Shown here: positions 35,458 to 45,032 of the stretch, in pieces
How positions within the stretch are numbered: position 1 is the stretch's first letter
How the letters are laid out: each line of letters starts with the position of its first letter
Assembly: GCA_017623155.1 (NCBI GenBank)
Contig: JAGAPR010000021.1
Span: 23,048-87,047, forward strand
DNA: 64,000 nucleotides
Direction: 5' to 3'
Source: Prevotella sp.
GTDB taxonomy: Bacteria; Bacteroidota; Bacteroidia; Bacteroidales; Bacteroidaceae
The notes under the pieces: model-generated
The model's input: only the letters and a program-made list of their open reading frames with translations
Databases searched by the model: none
Told to the model about the DNA's origin: nothing
Position numbers and translations under genes: made by a program

Positions 35458-37419
35458 ATGAAAAAGATTATATTGTTTTTTGCCGGTGTGATGGCTTTAA
35501 CGTTCTCATCATGTGACGATATGCTTGATGTAGATGGCGGCCGTGACGTGGAATTACCGGAAATAAACCAAAAGACCGACTCCTTGTTCTATGTGTCAGG
35601 CATAATGCAGGCCATGCAACAGGCGGCAGAGGTTTATGTCATTCAGAACGAGATGAGGGGTGATATGGTCACAACGACAGAGCACTCCGATGTCAATTTG
35701 CAGAATTTGTCCAACTTCTCCGCTTCCACGGAGAACAAGTACGACAGTGCATACGTTTATTACAAAGTGATAAACAACTGTAATTACTATCTTGCCCATC
35801 GCGACACAACCCTGTATGATGGTTCATACAATGTCACTCTCAGTGAGTATGCTGCAGTTCTTTCTTATCGTGCGTGGGCTTATCTGCAATTGGCCCGCAC
35901 CTATGGTAAGGCCAAATTCTTCACTCATCCGCTTACCACTTTGTCGGATATAGAGAACGACAATTCTCCCGAATTGGGCATCGACGGTATCGTGGCAGGC
36001 TTGGAAACTGAGATGAAGAAGTTTGCAAATACCCCCATGCCATACCAAGGCCTTGTGTTCCAAAACAGAATATGGAGTCGCCTGTGTATTCCGGTGAACG
36101 TTGTTTTGGGAGACATGTATCTTGAAGCCGGTCGGTATGCCGATGCAGCCAATGCTTACTACGAGTTCTTGTTTAATAATAAGATTGTGGCAAAGCAACT
36201 CGCTTGTAACTTTATATTGAGAGACGGCGTGGATAAGCCTGTTGATTTTGATGAAGATTTCAATATTAATATTTCTTGGTCTCGTTTCAGTAACACAATT
36301 TCCACATCATTGGCATCATCCGGAGTTATAACTTATGTTCCTATGGCTGATGACAGGTTGCAGGGATATACTACCGAGTTGCCGAGACTGTTCGGATATA
36401 ATTACTATTATTCCAATTCTCATGACGACAAAGACCTTAACATGGACAGTGTTTATTTGGAAAAGATACAGATGGTTCCGTCGCAGAGCTACTATAACGT
36501 AGTGGACAGTTCCGATTATTATTATCAGACCAACGACCCGACAGATCCTGTAATGAAGTCTATTTCCAAAGCAGGCGACATGCGTAAAGAGGCTCGTACG
36601 AGAAGACTGCTTTTTAACGGCAGACAATGGGAAGCCCCGACTACATATATAGGAGGATATGTATATTTGTACCGTACGTCGACCGTTTGGTTGCATCTTG
36701 CCGAGGCGTTAAACCGTATGGGACATCCCGATGCCGCTTTTGCCGTACTGAAAGATGGTATCAGAGACGAGACATTGCGTTACGGCTATATCAGCGACGA
36801 CACAAAGACATTGCTCACCACTGTTCTGCCGTTCTGCTCGGTGGACGGACAGAGCGAGCAGTCGCAGATATTCAGCAACGGAACACAAGGCAATTACGGT
36901 ATCCATTCTTACGGATGTGCCGATAATTATGGTATGACTTCCGAAAAATCACTTTACACATTCTCCGGCGAGGTAGAAAGAAAGATTGCTGCCATAAAGG
37001 AAGAGTTTAAAGATCTCAATCTGTCAATACCTACAACCGGTATAGAGGTAAGATACAACGAGCTGAAAGCCAAGTTTGATGCCGGAGAAGGATTGACAGA
37101 AGAAGAGTTTGATGAATATACCGAACTTATACAGCGGATGAAAAGAGCCGAAAATCGCAATATCGGCGATGTGATAAATGCCGTTGAAGACCTTATCTGC
37201 GATGAGTATGCGGCCGAATTGGCTTTCGAAGGCAGCCGCTTTGCCGACCTTGCCCGTATAGCCCGCAACAAGAACGGAAACGGAACAGGTGCTCATACAG
37301 GCTCTCCCGATTATTACGGTGCGAATTTCGGCGGCTTATGGCTTGCCAAGAAGCTTGCATTCAAGAACCCTGTAAAGGATCTTACCGTGGAAGCAAACTG
37401 GTATCTCAGAATGAAGTGA
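35458..37419 (+). CDS. SusD/RagB-type surface lipoprotein (second of the operon)
   Basis: A 653-residue lipoprotein with lipobox FSSC (Cys ~19). SusD hallmarks are SYRAWAYLQLARTYGKAKFF (~140-160) and, near the C-terminus, DEYAAELAFEGSRFADLARIARN. Between them lies a charged helical insert (~500-580, with EEFDEYTELIQRMKRAENR) longer than in common SusD proteins. It is the last gene of the operon; a strong terminator follows 39 bases later. Role: ligand-capturing lid of the second SusC. Confidence 0.92.
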   Translation: MKKIILFFAGVMALTFSSCDDMLDVDGGRDVELPEINQKTDSLFYVSGIMQAMQQAAEVYVIQNEMRGDMVTTTEHSDVNLQNLSNFSASTENKYDSAYVYYKVINNCNYYLAHRDTTLYDGSYNVTLSEYAAVLSYRAWAYLQLARTYGKAKFFTHPLTTLSDIENDNSPELGIDGIVAGLETEMKKFANTPMPYQGLVFQNRIWSRLCIPVNVVLGDMYLEAGRYADAANAYYEFLFNNKIVAKQLACNFILRDGVDKPVDFDEDFNINISWSRFSNTISTSLASSGVITYVPMADDRLQGYTTELPRLFGYNYYYSNSHDDKDLNMDSVYLEKIQMVPSQSYYNVVDSSDYYYQTNDPTDPVMKSISKAGDMRKEARTRRLLFNGRQWEAPTTYIGGYVYLYRTSTVWLHLAEALNRMGHPDAAFAVLKDGIRDETLRYGYISDDTKTLLTTVLPFCSVDGQSEQSQIFSNGTQGNYGIHSYGCADNYGMTSEKSLYTFSGEVERKIAAIKEEFKDLNLSIPTTGIEVRYNELKAKFDAGEGLTEEEFDEYTELIQRMKRAENRNIGDVINAVEDLICDEYAAELAFEGSRFADLARIARNKNGNGTGAHTGSPDYYGANFGGLWLAKKLAFKNPVKDLTVEANWYLRMK

Positions 37420-37457
37420 TTTCATTTGAAAGTAGAATGTAAATAAAGTATAAGTGA

Positions 37458-37492
37458 AAGAGTCCGACGTAGTAAATACGTCGGACTTTTTT
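37458..37492 (+). terminator. Terminator of the FAS1-SusCD operon
   Basis: Perfect hairpin AGTCCGACGTA-GTAAA-TACGTCGGACT followed by TTTTT. Confidence 0.9.
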
Positions 37493-37620
37493 GTTACCGG
37501 CCGGTAAAACCAAGGCGTATGTTTGTCAGTATATTTGATTGTCACATCAAAAAATATTCGTAACTTTGCATATAAGCATTGGTTACGATTGGAAATCAAT
37601 ATCTAAGATTAAGGAAGTAA

Positions 37621-37849
37621 TGGCTAAGAAACAGCAATCATTTTCTCACGTTCATGCGACCGAAACGTTGGAACAGCTCGGTCGGCGGGGCACGTCTGCA
37701 TCGGAGTTTGTCTATGACCTTTTGCGAATTTTCGCCGGTTGGGGCGATGGCCGGGTAAGGCGGACAAAGGAAGAACCCGGCATTCGGCCAAGGACGGCAA
37801 GACTGTACTTGTGAAGAATCTTGTGGCATATGTGACGCCTTCGGTGTAA
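37621..37849 (+). pseudogene. Remnant of a restriction-modification enzyme N-terminus
   Basis: The frame from 37621 starts MAKKQQSFSHVHATETLEQ and reads TSASEFVYDLLRIFAGW. After ~55 codons the frame is lost, and the continuation appears in another frame as AKDGKTVLVKNLVAYVTP before a stop at 37847. This arrangement resembles the first ~80 residues of large combined restriction-methylase proteins (Eco57I-like). Methylase motifs and everything after are missing. The identification rests on resemblance only, but that this is a broken gene is clear from the frame change and early stop. Confidence 0.45.
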
Positions 37850-38376
37850 TCAGACAAATGATAGAGTAGGCCAAGACACAGGTCGCCGTGACCGTCAACT
37901 CGACAATGACGATGATGTATTGGCACATTGGTGACCGCATCAACAGGGGATTGTTGGGAGGCGAAAGAGCCGCATACGGGAAACAAGTGATAGCCAGTTT
38001 TATCAAACCAGTTGACCGAATTGTATGGTAAAGGTTTTGATGCAAAAAAACATTCACCGCATGATGAAATTTGCTGCACTATATCCGGATAAACAAATTG
38101 TCGCACCAGTGGTGCGACGATTGTCATGGTCTCACATTCTGTTAATTATCCCCATCGGCAACGAACTTCAACGGACTTTCTATCTCACTATGGAAGCCGA
38201 CCAACATTGGTCAAAACGCACGCTCAAAGCCAAGATAGACGGGATGTTGTACGAGCGCACAGCCATTGCCAAGCAATCGGAGACAGTCATAAAATCATGA
38301 CCTTGACGAGCTGCGCAACGAACAAAAACCGCAGCAAGCTATCGAACGTGCACAAAATCACTTAATCAACAAATAA
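37850..38376 (+). pseudogene. Broken YhcG/DUF1016 nuclease gene
   Basis: Successive frames read as one DUF1016 protein: IRQMIE-stop-AKTQVAVTVNSTMTMMYWHIGDRINR, GLLGGERAAYGKQVIASF, then, after a frame change, LYGKGFDAKNIHRMMKFA, LSWSHILLIIPI, LQRTFYLTMEADQHWS and KIDGMLYERTAIAKQSE. There is an in-frame TAG, one base too many in the A7 run at 38045, and a further shift near 38297. The C-terminal PDDEXK nuclease half is absent. DUF1016/YhcG proteins are often associated with restriction loci. Together with the preceding remnant this marks a deleted defence region. Confidence 0.75.
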
Positions 38377-38558
38377 AATGACTAATCTCGTAGAAGTGCA
38401 ATATGCCCAAGCTATTTCCGTGGCGACGCAATACCGGTCATGTGCCCTGAATACGAAGCATTATTTCAACCCTCCGTTAACTATAATTATTATCAGCAAC
38501 TCAACGGATATCGTTGGATGAAAAGTCTTGGTATCGGGTATGGCTGATAATTTTTTGG

Positions 38559-38646
38559 AAATGTTATGCGGCCGAAATAACATCGTTACTACGGCCAAAT
38601 CACAATGTTACAAGAGCCAAGTAACGTTGTAACTTCGGCCGCGTAA
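38559..38646. repeat. 22-nt GGCC array, copy 2 (four units, degenerate)
   Basis: Units at 38559, 38581, 38603 and 38625, each 22 nt, with GGCC at the same place (AGCC in the third). The outer units face each other (GAAAT-TTATGCGGCC against GGCCGCGTAATATTTC). The stretch 38377-38558 before it holds no recognised gene. Confidence 0.75.
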
Positions 38647-38732
38647 TATTTCGAGCCATTATCGAAGTGGCAATAGTTTTTATCGAGCGGACAATAAATC
38701 TGATAGCTACTATTATTGTTTATCGGGTAAAT

Positions 38733-38778
38733 AAAAAATGCCGGGAGTGCAATACATGCAATTCCCGGCATTTTTTTT
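38733..38778. terminator. Terminator of the ferritin gene
   Basis: Hairpin ATGCCGGGA(G) with TCCCGGCAT and A/T runs on both sides, 36 bases past the ferritin stop on the minus strand. Confidence 0.85.
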
Positions 38779-38813
38779 CGTCACTTACTGTTTACAGTCG
38801 GTGCGTGTTGTTT

Positions 38814-39296
38814 TTATTTTCTTCCGCCATACTGTTGGTCGAGGTTGAAGATGGCCGAGTCGCCCATTTTGCGGATGCGGTCGACGATGCCCGAAGCCGT
38901 AGCTTCTTCTTCTACTTGCTCGCGAACGAATGTCCACAGGAAGTCTTGTGTGGCTTTGTCTTTTTCCTCGATGGCGATGTCTACCAGTTCGTCTATCCAG
39001 CGAGAAACCTTGCACTCGTGCTCGTAAACGCTTTCAAATACGTTTAGCGGGGTGTTCCATTCTCCGGGAACATTGTCTATCTGTCCCACTTTTGCCGTAC
39101 CGCCGCGCTTGATGATGTAGTCTGCCATGGTGTAGGCATGCTCCATTTCCTCCTGCGACTGTTTCTTCATCCATGTGGAGAAACCTGTGAAACCTTCCTT
39201 GTCAAGGTAGAAAGCCATTGAGAGGTAGAGGTTTGCCGACCATATCTCTCTCGTAATTTGCGCGTTGATAGCGTCTTGTAATCTTTGTGAAATCAT
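38814..39296 (-). CDS. ftnA: Bacterial non-haem ferritin
   Basis: A 160-residue ferritin, full length, which assembles into a 24-subunit cage and stores iron after oxidising Fe(II). The ferroxidase residues sit at the same numbers as in E. coli FtnA: E17, E50, H53, E94 and Q127, with E130 nearby. It is a single-gene unit with its own terminator; no Fur-like site was identified by eye. Neighbouring genes are unrelated. Confidence 0.95.
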   Translation of the reverse strand: MISQRLQDAINAQITREIWSANLYLSMAFYLDKEGFTGFSTWMKKQSQEEMEHAYTMADYIIKRGGTAKVGQIDNVPGEWNTPLNVFESVYEHECKVSRWIDELVDIAIEEKDKATQDFLWTFVREQVEEEATASGIVDRIRKMGDSAIFNLDQQYGGRK

Positions 39297-39422
39297 ATTT
39301 TTTAAATTTTTAAAAGTTAATACTCATTTGACGACTTAAATACAAATTTCGTACCGAAAGGCGATTGTTGTCAACATGTCATGCCGTAATTAACCATCTT
39401 TTAGTAATATTACCCGTAGTTA

Positions 39423-42400
39423 TCAGTCGAATATATATCTGATGCTGAACATCACCTTGTATGTCGAAGCCACGCTGTTATACTTCTGATATGTTGTCAG
39501 GTGTCTCGCGCCGTTCACCATATTGTATGTGAAAGTGCCGTTGCCGCCGTTAGCTTCGCTGCCAGCGCGATAAGACAGCAGGTTGTTTCCTGTCACCTGT
39601 TTGTATGTGCCCCAGTCGCTGTTGAGCATATTGAGCACGTTGGTTATGTCGCATCCCAATTGCAGGGTGTGCTTTCTGCCGCCCACCATTAGCATGAAAT
39701 CCTGTTTGAACTTGAAGTCGAGCTGGTGATGCCACGGCATTTTTGCTCCTCCGCGTTCAGCATATTGTCCTTTGCGCTCTTTCAGATAGTCGTCTTGATT
39801 GATGTATGTCCAGAAGTCGTCTCGTTGCATATCCGCCGTGTATGTCTGTTTGTTTCCGTCGGCATCAGTGTATTGTCCGTTGTCAACGAAGTTCCAGTCG
39901 TTCAGTTCTTCCCTCGATATTGGTACCCGGATGAGGTTTCCGGGTGCCGAAGCATCGTTTGTGACATTGCCGTTGAATATGTATGAGTAGCGTGCATAAG
40001 AGTAGTTGCCCATGTATCCGTTTTCGGAGCCGTCGTAGATGAGGCTGAATGTCGATGCGGCATTGCGTCCTTCTTTCAGCTTGTAGCTTGCCGACAGGAG
40101 AATGCGGTTGGGTGCCACGTATGTGGCATAGCCCGTCTCGTGGTCGTTGACGGCGTTAACAGAGTTGCGGTAGTTGGTGTATGCCGACGATACTTGGTCG
40201 CCGATGCCCTCGCTGTAGCTCTTTGCCCGTGAGTGGGTGTAGGCGGCCGAGAGGTCGAGACCGAACGCGAATTTCTTATGCAGTTGTGCTGTCACCGACC
40301 AGTAATATGCTTTCTTTCCGGCGTTTTCAATCACGTATGCCTGATTGTTGTTGTATTTGCTCATGTAGTTTCGCTCGTCGAAAGGGTTCAGTTGTATCGT
40401 TGACTCTCCGTCCCAATATACGTTTTTGTTTGTTACGATGCACGGGTTGAGGTCTCTGTTGTATATGCCTTCGAGCGTGAAGTCGATGTCCCACGGCAGT
40501 TTAGCGTCGAATGCGAGCGACATTTTCCATGTCTTCGGCATACGCAGGTCGTCTCCCAATATTGTCGGACCGTAGGGTACGCTTGTTTGGCTGGCGGCTC
40601 CAATCTGTCTGAGCATGTCTGCCGTGCTCATGGTGAATGTGGGATATGTGTTGTTTCCGGCCACGCTTGTGTATGTGGTCTGTCCCATCCCCGAGTTGCC
40701 TACGGCCGACACGAGCCACACGAACGGCATGCGGCCGACGAAGATACCCGTACCGCCGCGGAGTATATATTTGCGTTCGCCGGTGATATCCCAGTTAAAT
40801 CCCACGCGAGGCGACACGCTGATGCTGTTGCCCGGCACGTTGTCGGTGCGGAAGTGGTCGCGTCCGAAAGCGAGTTTGTAGTAGTCGTAGTTGAAATTAT
40901 CTGTCAGAGTGGGGTAGTGGGGCAGTTCGAAACGCAGGCCGAGCGACAGTTTGAAGTTGTCGGTAAGATCCATGTTGTCTTGCATGTAGAATGCGTATTG
41001 GTGTGTAGACATCTTTGCCTCGAACATGTCGTGAGCCGGATTGTTGCCGTATGTGATGGCGAACAGGCGGGGAGCGGCGCCGAACACCGATGCCCAATCG
41101 CGGTTGTCGATTTGCTCTTGCGTGGCACTGTAAGCGTAATATCCCGATGCGGCCTGTGCGTATCCGTTCACAGCCTTGTTATATTCGTATTGCAATCCGG
41201 CGAAAAGATTGTGCCTGCCCATCGTTGTACTCAACTCATCGGTGATTACGAAGTTCTTTGTCTGTGACAGGTTTCCTGCCGTGAACACGTCGTTACCCAT
41301 GAAAGCCCATGTCGGGTAGTGTCCTTGTCCGTCGTTCATGACGATTTCCACCGTGGGCTGATCGCCGTATTCGTTGCTGCGCGGTTGGTCTTGGAAAGAG
41401 TAAGTGGCGCGCAGCGTGTTGTTCCATTTGCCGAAACGACTGTTGAGTTCGGCTGCCAACGACGTAAATCTGTACTCGCTGTAATAGCGTGTGGAGAGTG
41501 CGCTCATTCCGTAAGGCGAGCTGCTGCCATACGCACCGTTGCTTCCGTTGTAAATGTTGTATTGCTGGTTGGTGCCGATATTGCGCGAGTTAGAGCCTCC
41601 CGAGCTTGCCTTGCGGTTTGACTTCGTGAAGCGGATGTTGAATTTATGGTCGTTGTTGATGTTCCAGTCGAGTCGCGCCAGAACACGGTATGACGGCGAT
41701 TTGGCGTTATAACCCTGCCACGGACCAGTGGTAAAACCGTATGTATCCTGCATGTATTTTGTCAGCGATTCGAGATCTGAGAGCATCGGGCGGCGGTTGA
41801 TATTGTCAAACTTTCCGTTTACTCCGCCGTTTGCCACGGCCGACGGACCGGCTGTGACCTTGTCTTCATACTCACCGTTGACGAAGAAGAATAGCTTGTC
41901 TTTCACGATAGGACCTCCGAGAGTAAATCCGTATGTGTTTGTGTGAGCGTCTTCGAGTGTCATTTTGTCATAATCGCCCACTTTTTTGCCAACGAGGTCG
42001 TTGCTTGTGAGATAAGTATATGCCGAGCCTTTGAATTCGTTTGTTCCGCTACGGGTCACGGCGTTGATGGCTCCGCCGGTAAATCCGCTTTGCCTTACGT
42101 CGTAGGGAGTGATGGAAACAGTCACTTGTTCGAGCGCGTCTATTGAGATAGGACTGCCTCCTCCGGGCAGAACATTAGACCCGAGGCCGAACGTATTGTT
42201 GAATTGCGCACCGTCGATAGTCACGTTCGACTGGCGATAGTTGCCTCCGCCGACGGCAAATCCGTTTGTCGTGCCCGAACCTTGCGGTGTCAGTCGCATC
42301 AGGTCTGTCACGCTTCTGTTCACAGTCGGCACGGCGGCAATTTGCTCGATGTCCACGTTTGTCACGGCTCCCGAACGGTTGCTTCTCATGCTTTTGTCGG

Positions 42401-42770
42401 CCGTCACCACAACTTCGCCGAGCAGTTCGGATGACTCTTGCAGCGAAGTGTTCAGTGTCTGGCTGTCAGCCAGTTTGAGAATAATGTTCTTTACCACAGC
42501 GGTGCGGTAGCCGATATATGATATCTCTACCTTGTAGGGGCCTCCGGCTTTCATTCCCGCGACGGAGTATCGTCCGTTTCGGTCGGTGATTGCCTTGTAG
42601 GTTGTACCGGAAGGCTCGTGTACTGCTGTGATTACCGCGCCTATTACCGCTTCTTTTTTCTCATCGGTGATTTTTCCGTTGAGTGCCGAAGAAGTAATCT
42701 GAGCATTGATTGCGGTGGTAATCATAAGCATGATTACCGCCCAAAAAGTCTTCATCTTTATTGTTGTCAT
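39423..42770 (-). CDS. Oar-like TonB-dependent outer-membrane receptor
   Basis: A 1115-residue receptor: signal peptide (probably from the Met at residue 6, ending INAQ), a carboxypeptidase-D-like domain (LNGKITDEKKEAVIGAVITAV, ~30-115), a plug with RSNRSGAVTNVDIEQIAAVPTVNR-like and TPQGSGTTNGFAVGGGNYRQ-like stretches (~130-250), and a long barrel. The ASP/Gly-rich plug motifs and lack of a SusD partner are typical of Oar-type receptors, which are distinct from SusC. Their cargo is mostly unknown; some in Myxococcus and Bacteroidota export or import proteins. Monocistronic, promoter near 42807. Confidence 0.88.
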   Translation of the reverse strand: MTTIKMKTFWAVIMLMITTAINAQITSSALNGKITDEKKEAVIGAVITAVHEPSGTTYKAITDRNGRYSVAGMKAGGPYKVEISYIGYRTAVVKNIILKLADSQTLNTSLQESSELLGEVVVTADKSMRSNRSGAVTNVDIEQIAAVPTVNRSVTDLMRLTPQGSGTTNGFAVGGGNYRQSNVTIDGAQFNNTFGLGSNVLPGGGSPISIDALEQVTVSITPYDVRQSGFTGGAINAVTRSGTNEFKGSAYTYLTSNDLVGKKVGDYDKMTLEDAHTNTYGFTLGGPIVKDKLFFFVNGEYEDKVTAGPSAVANGGVNGKFDNINRRPMLSDLESLTKYMQDTYGFTTGPWQGYNAKSPSYRVLARLDWNINNDHKFNIRFTKSNRKASSGGSNSRNIGTNQQYNIYNGSNGAYGSSSPYGMSALSTRYYSEYRFTSLAAELNSRFGKWNNTLRATYSFQDQPRSNEYGDQPTVEIVMNDGQGHYPTWAFMGNDVFTAGNLSQTKNFVITDELSTTMGRHNLFAGLQYEYNKAVNGYAQAASGYYAYSATQEQIDNRDWASVFGAAPRLFAITYGNNPAHDMFEAKMSTHQYAFYMQDNMDLTDNFKLSLGLRFELPHYPTLTDNFNYDYYKLAFGRDHFRTDNVPGNSISVSPRVGFNWDITGERKYILRGGTGIFVGRMPFVWLVSAVGNSGMGQTTYTSVAGNNTYPTFTMSTADMLRQIGAASQTSVPYGPTILGDDLRMPKTWKMSLAFDAKLPWDIDFTLEGIYNRDLNPCIVTNKNVYWDGESTIQLNPFDERNYMSKYNNNQAYVIENAGKKAYYWSVTAQLHKKFAFGLDLSAAYTHSRAKSYSEGIGDQVSSAYTNYRNSVNAVNDHETGYATYVAPNRILLSASYKLKEGRNAASTFSLIYDGSENGYMGNYSYARYSYIFNGNVTNDASAPGNLIRVPISREELNDWNFVDNGQYTDADGNKQTYTADMQRDDFWTYINQDDYLKERKGQYAERGGAKMPWHHQLDFKFKQDFMLMVGGRKHTLQLGCDITNVLNMLNSDWGTYKQVTGNNLLSYRAGSEANGGNGTFTYNMVNGARHLTTYQKYNSVASTYKVMFSIRYIFD

Positions 42771-42806
42771 GGACTAAAAAAATAAATAAAAACTGAAAAT
42801 ACATTG

Positions 42807-42814
42807 CAAAGATA
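42807..42814 (-). promoter_or_regulatory. Minus-7 element for the Oar-like gene
   Basis: TATCTTTG on the minus strand, 37 bases from the ATG; -33 element not clear. Confidence 0.4.
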
Positions 42815-42842
42815 AAAATATTATTCAATAATAAGTATTGAT

Positions 42843-42876
42843 TTTGTTAATATTTAATAACTTCCTGTTATCTTTG
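42843..42876 (+). promoter_or_regulatory. Promoter of the sensor kinase gene
   Basis: TTTG at 42843, 22 nt, TATCTTTG at 42869. A second -7-like word, TACCTTTG, occurs at 42911, so two start points are possible. Confidence 0.45.
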
Positions 42877-42980
42877 TCATATATAATTACTCGATATGGC
42901 TTAAAAAATGTACCTTTGCGGCACAAATCATAAAGTCAAGGACATCTTTTAATTTAAACATTGTCGTTATCAACAGATTA

Positions 42981-44891
42981 TTGTTTATGTGTTACAGATT
43001 GTTTGCTATCATGGTTTTATCGTTTTTTCTGCATGCCACATCATATGCGGAAGAAAGAAAATACGCTTTGATTGTAACCTCGTTTCAGGTAGAGTTGAAC
43101 AAGTATCAGCAAAATCTCAATGATTTTTATAATGAGGTAAACAAAGAACATCCCGATTTGGTATATGTGGTTGAGAACATGAATTGCCGTTCGCTCGACG
43201 AGTTTAACGAATGGCACGGACGGATAAAAGGCATCGTTAATAAGTATTCGGCCGAAAAGCCGCAGTTCGTTTTGCTGCTCGGAAACGAGGCTTTGTCTTC
43301 TTATCTTTCACTTGATAATGATTTTGTGCAAACGGTACCTGCCTTTGCGATGCTTGTGAACGATAAGGTGGTGGAGATAACAGACGAGCCGGCGGATATA
43401 AAAAACTGTCAACCGAAGATGCGCTCGTTTTCCATAGGCATGAAAGGATGTAGGATAATGGGAGCCGTGGCATATCACTACGACATAGACACCAACGTGA
43501 AACTGGCAAAAAAACTATTCCCGCAGACAGAAAAAATATTCTTTTTCGTTGACAATACGTTTGGTGGTTTCAACTTGTTGGGACTTGCCAACGAATGGAA
43601 ACGTGTGTCGGCAGGGAAGAATAATATAGACATGCAGATTGTAGACGGCCGCTCGTACACATTCGAGAACGCCGGAAAAATATACAAAAACATAAATCCC
43701 GCCACTGAAATGGCGATGTTCTCCACTTGGCGAATAGATGAGACGGGAAACTATTTCGTGATAAGCACGACAAAAAAACTATTGGAATACAGCAGCGATA
43801 TTCCCGGCGTGTCGATTACTTCCACCGGTATCGGTGATGTCTGTGTCGGCGGGTATTCGCCTAAATACGGTTCGCAAGGACAGAAGATTGGTGACATGAT
43901 AAACCGATGGTTGACAACCGGTAAGCCGCAAAAAGTGGAGTTGGTGGAAAACCATTATACATTCGATTACAATAATATAGGGAAATGGAATATAAGTAAA
44001 AACCGGCTTCCGGCGGATTCTGAAATAATCAACAAGCCGCTTTCCATATACGAGTCAAACCCGATGGAGGTAATGCTGTTTTTCTTGGTGATGATGACAT
44101 TGGTGATTATAATCATTTTCCTGATATTATATACCAACACGCGCCGCCGCAATCTTGAAAGACTGAAACAGGTGAACGCACAACTTGTAGAGGCAAAGGA
44201 AAAAGCAGAAGAGGCAGATATGCTGAAATCGAAATTCATTGCCAATATGAGTCACGAGATACGCACGCCGCTAAATGCCATTGTGGGATTTTCGGAGCTT
44301 ATAGTGACGAGCCATAAAGAATTGCCTGACGATGAGATAAACGACATATCGGGACTTATAGCCCAAAATACGCAACTCCTTCTCAGACTGATAAACGACG
44401 TTCTCGACTTTTCGCGCATAGAATCGAACAGTGTGCAGCTTAATCCCGAGCCGGTGGAGCTCGTCGGATTGTCGCATTCTCTGATACAGACCGGAATGCA
44501 AAACAATACGAACAAAAACGTGGAACTTCGCTTTACGACATCTTACGAAGAACTTTGGTATACGGTGGATTTGCGTTATTTGCAGCAGGTAATCATCAAT
44601 TTGCTCAATAACGCGATGAAGTTTACCGACGAGGGCAGTGTGACCTTGGAACTGAAAAAGGATGATAAAGACATCATATTCTCTGTCACGGACACCGGAA
44701 TAGGCATACCGCTTGACAAGCAACAGTTGGTTTTCCGACGTTTTGAGAAGTTGAATGAGTTTAAACAAGGCACGGGATTGGGACTTTCCATCTGTCATGC
44801 GATTATCGAAAAGATGGGCGGAAAGATATTTATCGATCCGGAATACACCGGTGGAGCACGGTTCGTATTCACTCTTCCGTTGAAAAAATGA
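42981..44891 (+). CDS. Orphan sensor histidine kinase with a periplasmic binding-protein-like sensor
   Basis: A 636-residue membrane kinase. After a signal peptide (~1-23) there is a ~335-residue periplasmic part resembling the substrate-binding proteins of ABC transporters (YALIVTSFQ; KPQFVLLLGNEAL; VPAFAMLVND; GVSITSTGIGDVCVGGYSP). One membrane helix follows (~364-386), a short coiled coil, the phospho-acceptor box with H425 (MSHEIRTPLN) and the ATPase domain (NLLNNAMKF, DTGIGIP, GTGLGLSI). There is no receiver or DNA-binding domain and no response regulator in the flanking genes, so its partner must be elsewhere. The signal sensed is unknown. Confidence 0.88.
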   Translation: MFMCYRLFAIMVLSFFLHATSYAEERKYALIVTSFQVELNKYQQNLNDFYNEVNKEHPDLVYVVENMNCRSLDEFNEWHGRIKGIVNKYSAEKPQFVLLLGNEALSSYLSLDNDFVQTVPAFAMLVNDKVVEITDEPADIKNCQPKMRSFSIGMKGCRIMGAVAYHYDIDTNVKLAKKLFPQTEKIFFFVDNTFGGFNLLGLANEWKRVSAGKNNIDMQIVDGRSYTFENAGKIYKNINPATEMAMFSTWRIDETGNYFVISTTKKLLEYSSDIPGVSITSTGIGDVCVGGYSPKYGSQGQKIGDMINRWLTTGKPQKVELVENHYTFDYNNIGKWNISKNRLPADSEIINKPLSIYESNPMEVMLFFLVMMTLVIIIIFLILYTNTRRRNLERLKQVNAQLVEAKEKAEEADMLKSKFIANMSHEIRTPLNAIVGFSELIVTSHKELPDDEINDISGLIAQNTQLLLRLINDVLDFSRIESNSVQLNPEPVELVGLSHSLIQTGMQNNTNKNVELRFTTSYEELWYTVDLRYLQQVIINLLNNAMKFTDEGSVTLELKKDDKDIIFSVTDTGIGIPLDKQQLVFRRFEKLNEFKQGTGLGLSICHAIIEKMGGKIFIDPEYTGGARFVFTLPLKK

Positions 44892-44951
44892 ATTGTAGCC
44901 GTGTGCAAATTCACATGCGATAAGCGGCGTTGAGTGCTCCGTAATGGAGCT

Positions 44952-45000
44952 AAAAAAAGCGTGGCAGAGACCTATATCGGTCTTTGCCACGCTTTTTTTT
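44952..45000. terminator. Bidirectional terminator between kinase and clpB
   Basis: Hairpin AAAAAGCGTGGCA(GAGAC) with (GTCTT)TGCCACGC and long A and T runs on either side. Confidence 0.88.
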
Positions 45001-45032
45001 AGTTCCTAATCTCTGCGTTGTCGACGCTTTAG

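Noticed and set aside
37539-38300. Separate short genes in the region after the second SusD
   Set aside because: The open frames are pieces of two broken genes, which explains all of them better than independent small proteins.
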